Below are positions 60,665-64,000 of a stretch of DNA of 64,000 nt, in pieces. The notes under the pieces were generated by a model. It saw only the letters and a list, made by a program, of their open reading frames with translations, was not told where the DNA came from and ran no database searches. This DNA comes from Micromonospora ferruginea. GTDB lineage: Bacteria; Actinomycetota; Actinomycetes; Mycobacteriales; Micromonosporaceae. The stretch covers positions 3,107,001 through 3,171,000 of the forward strand of contig NZ_CP059322.2 of assembly GCF_013694245.2 (NCBI RefSeq), in the 5' to 3' direction. Each line of letters begins with the position of its first letter. Within the stretch, counting starts at the first letter, position 1. A program made the translations under genes and the position numbers.

Positions 60665-61921
60665 TCAGAGCTTGCAGTCCGCCGACGGCGCCCGGAACGC
60701 CTCCGCCGCCGGGATGGTCTTGAGGATCTTCACGTAGTCCCACGGCTCCTTCACCTCGGCCTGCGGCTTCACCTGGGCCAGGTAGGCGTCGTGCACCACC
60801 CGGTGGTCCTCCGCGCGGATCTTGCCGTTGCGCAGGAAGAGGTCGTTGACCTCCTTGCCCTCCAGCTCCTTGACCACGGCGTCCGCGTCGTCGCTGCCGG
60901 CGGCCTGCACCGCCTCCAGGTACTGCATGGCGGCGGAGTAGTTCGCCGCGTGCGCGAACGACGGCCGGGTGCCGGTCTCGGACTGGAACCGGTCCGCCCA
61001 CTCCCGGTTCTGCTGGTCGAAGTTCCAGTACCAGGCGTCGGTGTAGGTGGTGCCGGCCAGCGCGGCCGGGGTGAGCGAGTGGATGTCGGTGATGAACATC
61101 AGGCCGACCGCCAGCCCGACGCCCTTCTCCCGCAGCTTGAACTCGTTGTACTGCTTCACCACGTTGACCAGCTCGGCGCCGGCCTGCATGGTGCCCAGCA
61201 CCTGCGGCTTCGGGTTCAGCGTCGGCGCCTTGAGCAGGAACGACGAGTAGTCGCCGCTGGTGTTCGGGAACGGCGCGCCGTCCTTGCCGACCACCTGCCC
61301 GCCGGCCGCGCCGATGGCGGCGGAGAAGCTCTTCTCCATGTCCTGCCCGAACGCGTAGTTCGGGTAGAGGATGTACCAGTTCTTGCCGACCTGCTCGGTG
61401 GTCACCGTGCCGGTGCCGTGGGCCAGCATGTAGGTGTCGTACGCGTAGTGGAACGTGTACCTGTTGCAGCTCTTGCCGGTCAGGTCCGTGGTCGCCGCGC
61501 CGATGTTGAAGTAGAGCTTCTTCTTCTCCTTGGCCACGTCGGCGACCTTCAGCGCGGCCGAGGACGTCGGCACGTCCAGGATGGCGTCGACGCCCTTGCG
61601 GTCGTACATCTCCTGGGCCTTGCTGTTGGCCACGTCCGGCTTGTTCTGGTGGTCGGCGGTCTCCACGCTGATGTTCTTGGTCACCGCGTCGTCGCCGTGC
61701 TTGGCCTTGAAGTCGGCGATGGCCATCTCCACGGCCTTCACCGAGTTGCGCCCGGACAGCTCCGAGTAGGCGCCCGACTGGTCGTTGAGCACGCCCAGCA
61801 CGATCTTGTCGCCGGTCAGCTTCGAGTCACCGCCGGACTGCGGGCCACCGCCGCCGCAGCCGGCCACCAGCAGCGCCGCCGCCGAGGCGGCGGCCACACC
61901 CACGCTCCTACGCATGTTCAT
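60665..61921 (-). CDS. livK: Branched-chain amino-acid type ABC substrate-binding lipoprotein
   Basis: 418 residues. Lipoprotein signal with lipobox LLVAGC (Cys around residue 22), then a periplasmic-binding-protein type I fold: VLGVLNDQSGAYSELSGRNS, VDAILDVPTSSAALKVADVA, WYILYPNYAFGQD. This group binds amino acids, urea or amides; ligand not assignable. ATG at 61921. Confidence 0.92.
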   Translation of the reverse strand: MNMRRSVGVAAASAAALLVAGCGGGGPQSGGDSKLTGDKIVLGVLNDQSGAYSELSGRNSVKAVEMAIADFKAKHGDDAVTKNISVETADHQNKPDVANSKAQEMYDRKGVDAILDVPTSSAALKVADVAKEKKKLYFNIGAATTDLTGKSCNRYTFHYAYDTYMLAHGTGTVTTEQVGKNWYILYPNYAFGQDMEKSFSAAIGAAGGQVVGKDGAPFPNTSGDYSSFLLKAPTLNPKPQVLGTMQAGAELVNVVKQYNEFKLREKGVGLAVGLMFITDIHSLTPAALAGTTYTDAWYWNFDQQNREWADRFQSETGTRPSFAHAANYSAAMQYLEAVQAAGSDDADAVVKELEGKEVNDLFLRNGKIRAEDHRVVHDAYLAQVKPQAEVKEPWDYVKILKTIPAAEAFRAPSADCKL

Positions 61922-61963
61922 CCCCTTCGTACCGCGCGGTCCGCGCGGGTCAGCCGTCGGAAT

Positions 61964-62656
61964 TCAGATGCCGAGGTACGCCAGCAGCTCGCGTTCCCGC
62001 GAGCGCACCTCGGCGTTCTCCATCGCCTCCGCGATCCGTCCCTCGGCCAGCAGGTAGTGCCGGTCGGCGACGCCGGTGGCGAAGTGCAGGTTCTGCTCCA
62101 CCAGCAGCACGGTCACGCCGTGCTTCTTGGCCTCCCGCAGCAGGTCACCGACCTGCTGCACGAGCAGCGGCGACAGCCCCTCGGTGGGCTCGTCGCAGAG
62201 CAGCAGCCGGGCGCCCATCCGCAGCACCCGGGCCAGCGCGAGCATCTGCTGCTCGCCGCCGGAGAGCATGGTTGCGGCCGAGGCGCGCCGGGCGTACAGG
62301 GCGGGGAACGCCTCGTACACCCGCTCCAGCGGCCACGGGTCGGGGCCGACCCGGGGCGGCAGCGTCAGGTTCTCGGTGACGGTGAGCGTGGCGTACGCGC
62401 CCCGGTCGTCGGGCACCCAGCCGAGCCCGGCCCGCGCCCGCTTGTACGCCGGCAGCTTGCTGATGTCCCGCCCGTCGAGGTGGACGCCGCCGCGCTGGCC
62501 GGCGTGCAGCCCCATCACGCACCGCAGCAGCGTGGACTTGCCGGCGCCGTTGCGCCCGACCAGGGTGACCACCTCCCCGGCGGCCACCTCCAGGCTCACC
62601 TCCCGCAGCACCTGGGCCTCGCCGTAGGAGGCGGAGAGGTTGTCAATGCGCAGCAT
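61964..62656 (-). CDS. livF: ABC transporter ATPase LivF
   Basis: 230 residues: Walker A GRNGAGKST, signature LSGGEQQ, Walker B LLLCDEPTEGLSP, and the LivF-typical ENLTLPP / YLGI tail. Overlaps livG by 14 nt. Confidence 0.93.
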   Translation of the reverse strand: MLRIDNLSASYGEAQVLREVSLEVAAGEVVTLVGRNGAGKSTLLRCVMGLHAGQRGGVHLDGRDISKLPAYKRARAGLGWVPDDRGAYATLTVTENLTLPPRVGPDPWPLERVYEAFPALYARRASAATMLSGGEQQMLALARVLRMGARLLLCDEPTEGLSPLLVQQVGDLLREAKKHGVTVLLVEQNLHFATGVADRHYLLAEGRIAEAMENAEVRSRERELLAYLGI

Positions 62657-63404
62657 CCGCGGCTCCCAGGTAGGCGGTGATGACCCGCTCGTCGGCGCGG
62701 ACCTGCTCGTACGGCCCCTCGACCAGCACCGTGCCGGCCTGCAGGACGGTGACCGTGTCGGCGAGCCGGCCCACCACGCTCATGTTGTGCTCGACCATGA
62801 CCACGGTCCGTCCGGCGCGGACCGTCGCGATCAGCTCGACGGTGCGGTCGACGTCCTCCAGCCCCATCCCGGCGGTCGGCTCGTCGAGCAGCAGCACCTT
62901 CGGGTCGAGGGCCAGCGCGATGGCCAGTTCCAGCGCCCGCTTGCGCCCGTACGCGAGCGCCTCGGCCGGGGCCTCGGCGAGGTCGGCCAGGCCGACCATG
63001 TCCAGCAGCTCGTCGGCCCGTTCCCGGTAGCGGCGCATCAGCTTCGCCGACCGCCAGAACCGCCAGCCCAGCCCGCTCGGCGACTGGAGGGCCAACTTGA
63101 CGTGCTCGCGCGCGCCGAGTTGCGGGAAGAGGCTGGTGATCTGGAACGACCGGGCCACGCCGAGGCGCGCCACCCGCTCCGGGGGCAGCCCGGTGACGTC
63201 CCGGCCGTCCAGTTCGATCCGCCCGCCGCTGGGCGGCAGGAAGCCGGTGAGCAGGTTGAACAGTGTGGTCTTGCCGGCGCCGTTCGGGCCGACCAGGGCG
63301 TGCACGGTCTCCGGCGCCACGTCGAGGTCGACGCGATCGACGGCCCGGAAGCCCCGGAAGTCCCGGGTCAGCCCACGGGCCGACAGGATCGCTTGCCCGG
63401 CCAT
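62643..63404 (-). CDS. livG: ABC transporter ATPase LivG
   Basis: 253 residues: Walker A GPNGAGKTTLFN, Walker B VLLLDEPTAGM, and the LivG-specific GVARSFQITSLFPQL Q-loop region. The signature segment LAYGRKRALELAIAL is the LivG variant of LSGGQ. ATG at 63404; first gene of the transporter operon. Confidence 0.93.
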   Translation of the reverse strand: MAGQAILSARGLTRDFRGFRAVDRVDLDVAPETVHALVGPNGAGKTTLFNLLTGFLPPSGGRIELDGRDVTGLPPERVARLGVARSFQITSLFPQLGAREHVKLALQSPSGLGWRFWRSAKLMRRYRERADELLDMVGLADLAEAPAEALAYGRKRALELAIALALDPKVLLLDEPTAGMGLEDVDRTVELIATVRAGRTVVMVEHNMSVVGRLADTVTVLQAGTVLVEGPYEQVRADERVITAYLGAADAAH

Positions 63405-63443
63405 CGCCCCACCCTCCGCAGGTCCGCACGCGATGCCAGATCG

Positions 63444-63457
63444 GTGACCGGGGTCAC
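63444..63457. promoter_or_regulatory. Palindrome in the liv promoter region
   Basis: GTGACC-GG-GGTCAC, a perfect 6-2-6 inverted repeat 40 bp upstream of livG, within the 216-bp spacer (63405-63620). The spacer otherwise shows no gene. A regulator is not identified. Confidence 0.45.
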
Positions 63458-63620
63458 AGGGCCGTCGCGTGCAGGAAACCTACGGCGCGTCGCAGCGGTC
63501 GAGCCATGTCGATGCGCCACACATTCCCCCGGTGCGGCACGGGGCCGTCCGCCACAGCGGTCGACCCCGTACCGGCGGCTCGGGACGGATCGGTGGCCGT
63601 CGACATGTGGCCGGGCACCG

Positions 63621-64000
63621 TCACCGGCCGGCGGCGTACTCCGGCAGGTCGATCCCGTCGGCGTGACTGAAGAACAGCCGCCGGGCCAGCCCGCGCATCG
63701 GCCGGGACGCCATCGCCCGCATCGACGCGTCGCGCAGCCGGATCCCGGCCCGGCCGGTCGGCAGGAAACCGGAGATCCCGCCGCCGGGCAACTCCTGCCC
63801 CTTCGCCACGTGCGCCCGCAGCGCCGCCTCCCAGCGGCGGTAGGCCGTCCGGTGGTCGCCGCCGGTGGCGGCCAGCTCCCCGGCCAGCAGGTACGCCCCC
63901 ACCAGGGCCAGGCTGGTGCCCTGCCCGGTCAGCGGCGACGGGCACCAGGCGGCGTCGCCGAGCAGCGCCACCCGCCCGGCGCTCCACGAGTCCATCCGCA
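63621..64000 (-). CDS. FAD-dependent monooxygenase, C-terminal part
   Basis: About 126 codons at the right edge. The GD motif region GRVALLGDAAWCPSPLTGQG and the following LALVGAYLLAGELAATGG are typical of flavin monooxygenases of the aromatic-hydroxylase/tetracycline-oxygenase group. The gene begins beyond the window. Transcribed in the same direction as the liv operon, with a 216-bp gap. Confidence 0.75.
   Translation of the reverse strand, partial: RMDSWSAGRVALLGDAAWCPSPLTGQGTSLALVGAYLLAGELAATGGDHRTAYRRWEAALRAHVAKGQELPGGGISGFLPTGRAGIRLRDASMRAMASRPMRGLARRLFFSHADGIDLPEYAAGR

Noticed and set aside
63469..63666. Small plus-strand frame upstream of livG
   Set aside because: No ribosome-binding site, Arg/Gly/His-rich peptide, and overlaps the end of the FAD monooxygenase gene.

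Overview
The window is a very GC-rich, gene-dense actinomycete chromosome segment. Gene content (BldD, RSH, MltG, EF-P, the Liv cluster), frequent GTG starts, 4-nt gene overlaps and several dispersed palindromes point to the Micromonosporaceae, most likely Micromonospora; this is inferred from sequence style and protein resemblance, not from a search. No rRNA, tRNA, CRISPR array, prophage or complete insertion sequence was seen.

Layout. 1-8932 (minus): pyrimidine operon pyrR-pyrB-pyrC-carA-carB-pyrD running into bioA, with a PyrR-binding RNA loop just before the pyrR ribosome-binding site. 9105-9718 (plus): bldD with its own promoter and a convergent terminator. 9737-20666 (minus): the conserved actinobacterial block alaS-ruvX-mltG-aroE-aroC-aroK-aroB-aroQ-efp-nusB, interrupted by one small secreted SH3-like protein gene of visibly lower GC. 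20699-26867 (minus): a DUF948 protein, a proline-rich membrane protein gene split by frameshifts, rarA and a 70-residue membrane protein. 26930-31288: two divergent GNAT genes, an ArsR-like regulator with an MFS exporter, and an RmlD-like reductase. 31353-38792: aspS, a secreted S1 protease, an HxlR regulator divergent from a hotdog thioesterase, a repeat-rich 772-bp spacer, an acyl-ACP desaturase and hisS. 38834-50969: a metallo-beta-lactamase-fold hydrolase, two membrane-anchored cyclophilin-type proteins, relA/rsh, apt, secF-secD-yajC and ruvB-ruvA-ruvC. 51152-64000: 3-hydroxybutyrate dehydrogenase with a GAF/PucR regulator, two TetR-controlled modules (DHA2 exporter; FAD monooxygenase), a stand-alone B12-binding-like gene, a branched-chain amino-acid type ABC transporter (livG-F-K-H-M) and the end of another FAD monooxygenase.

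The most unusual feature is a set of short repeats placed exactly at gene edges. Two start-side families (about 59-60 bp and 57 bp) sit in the 4-nt start/stop overlaps of pyrR/pyrB, aroC/aroK, alaS/ruvX and livH/livM. They encode 19-20 residue peptides and recreate the GTGA or ATGA overlap, much like mycobacterial MIRUs. Three palindromic families lie at the 3' ends of genes and provide the C-terminus and/or stop codon of pyrD, aroE, the desaturase and the B12-domain gene. Together they look like repeats selected to keep operon translation intact.
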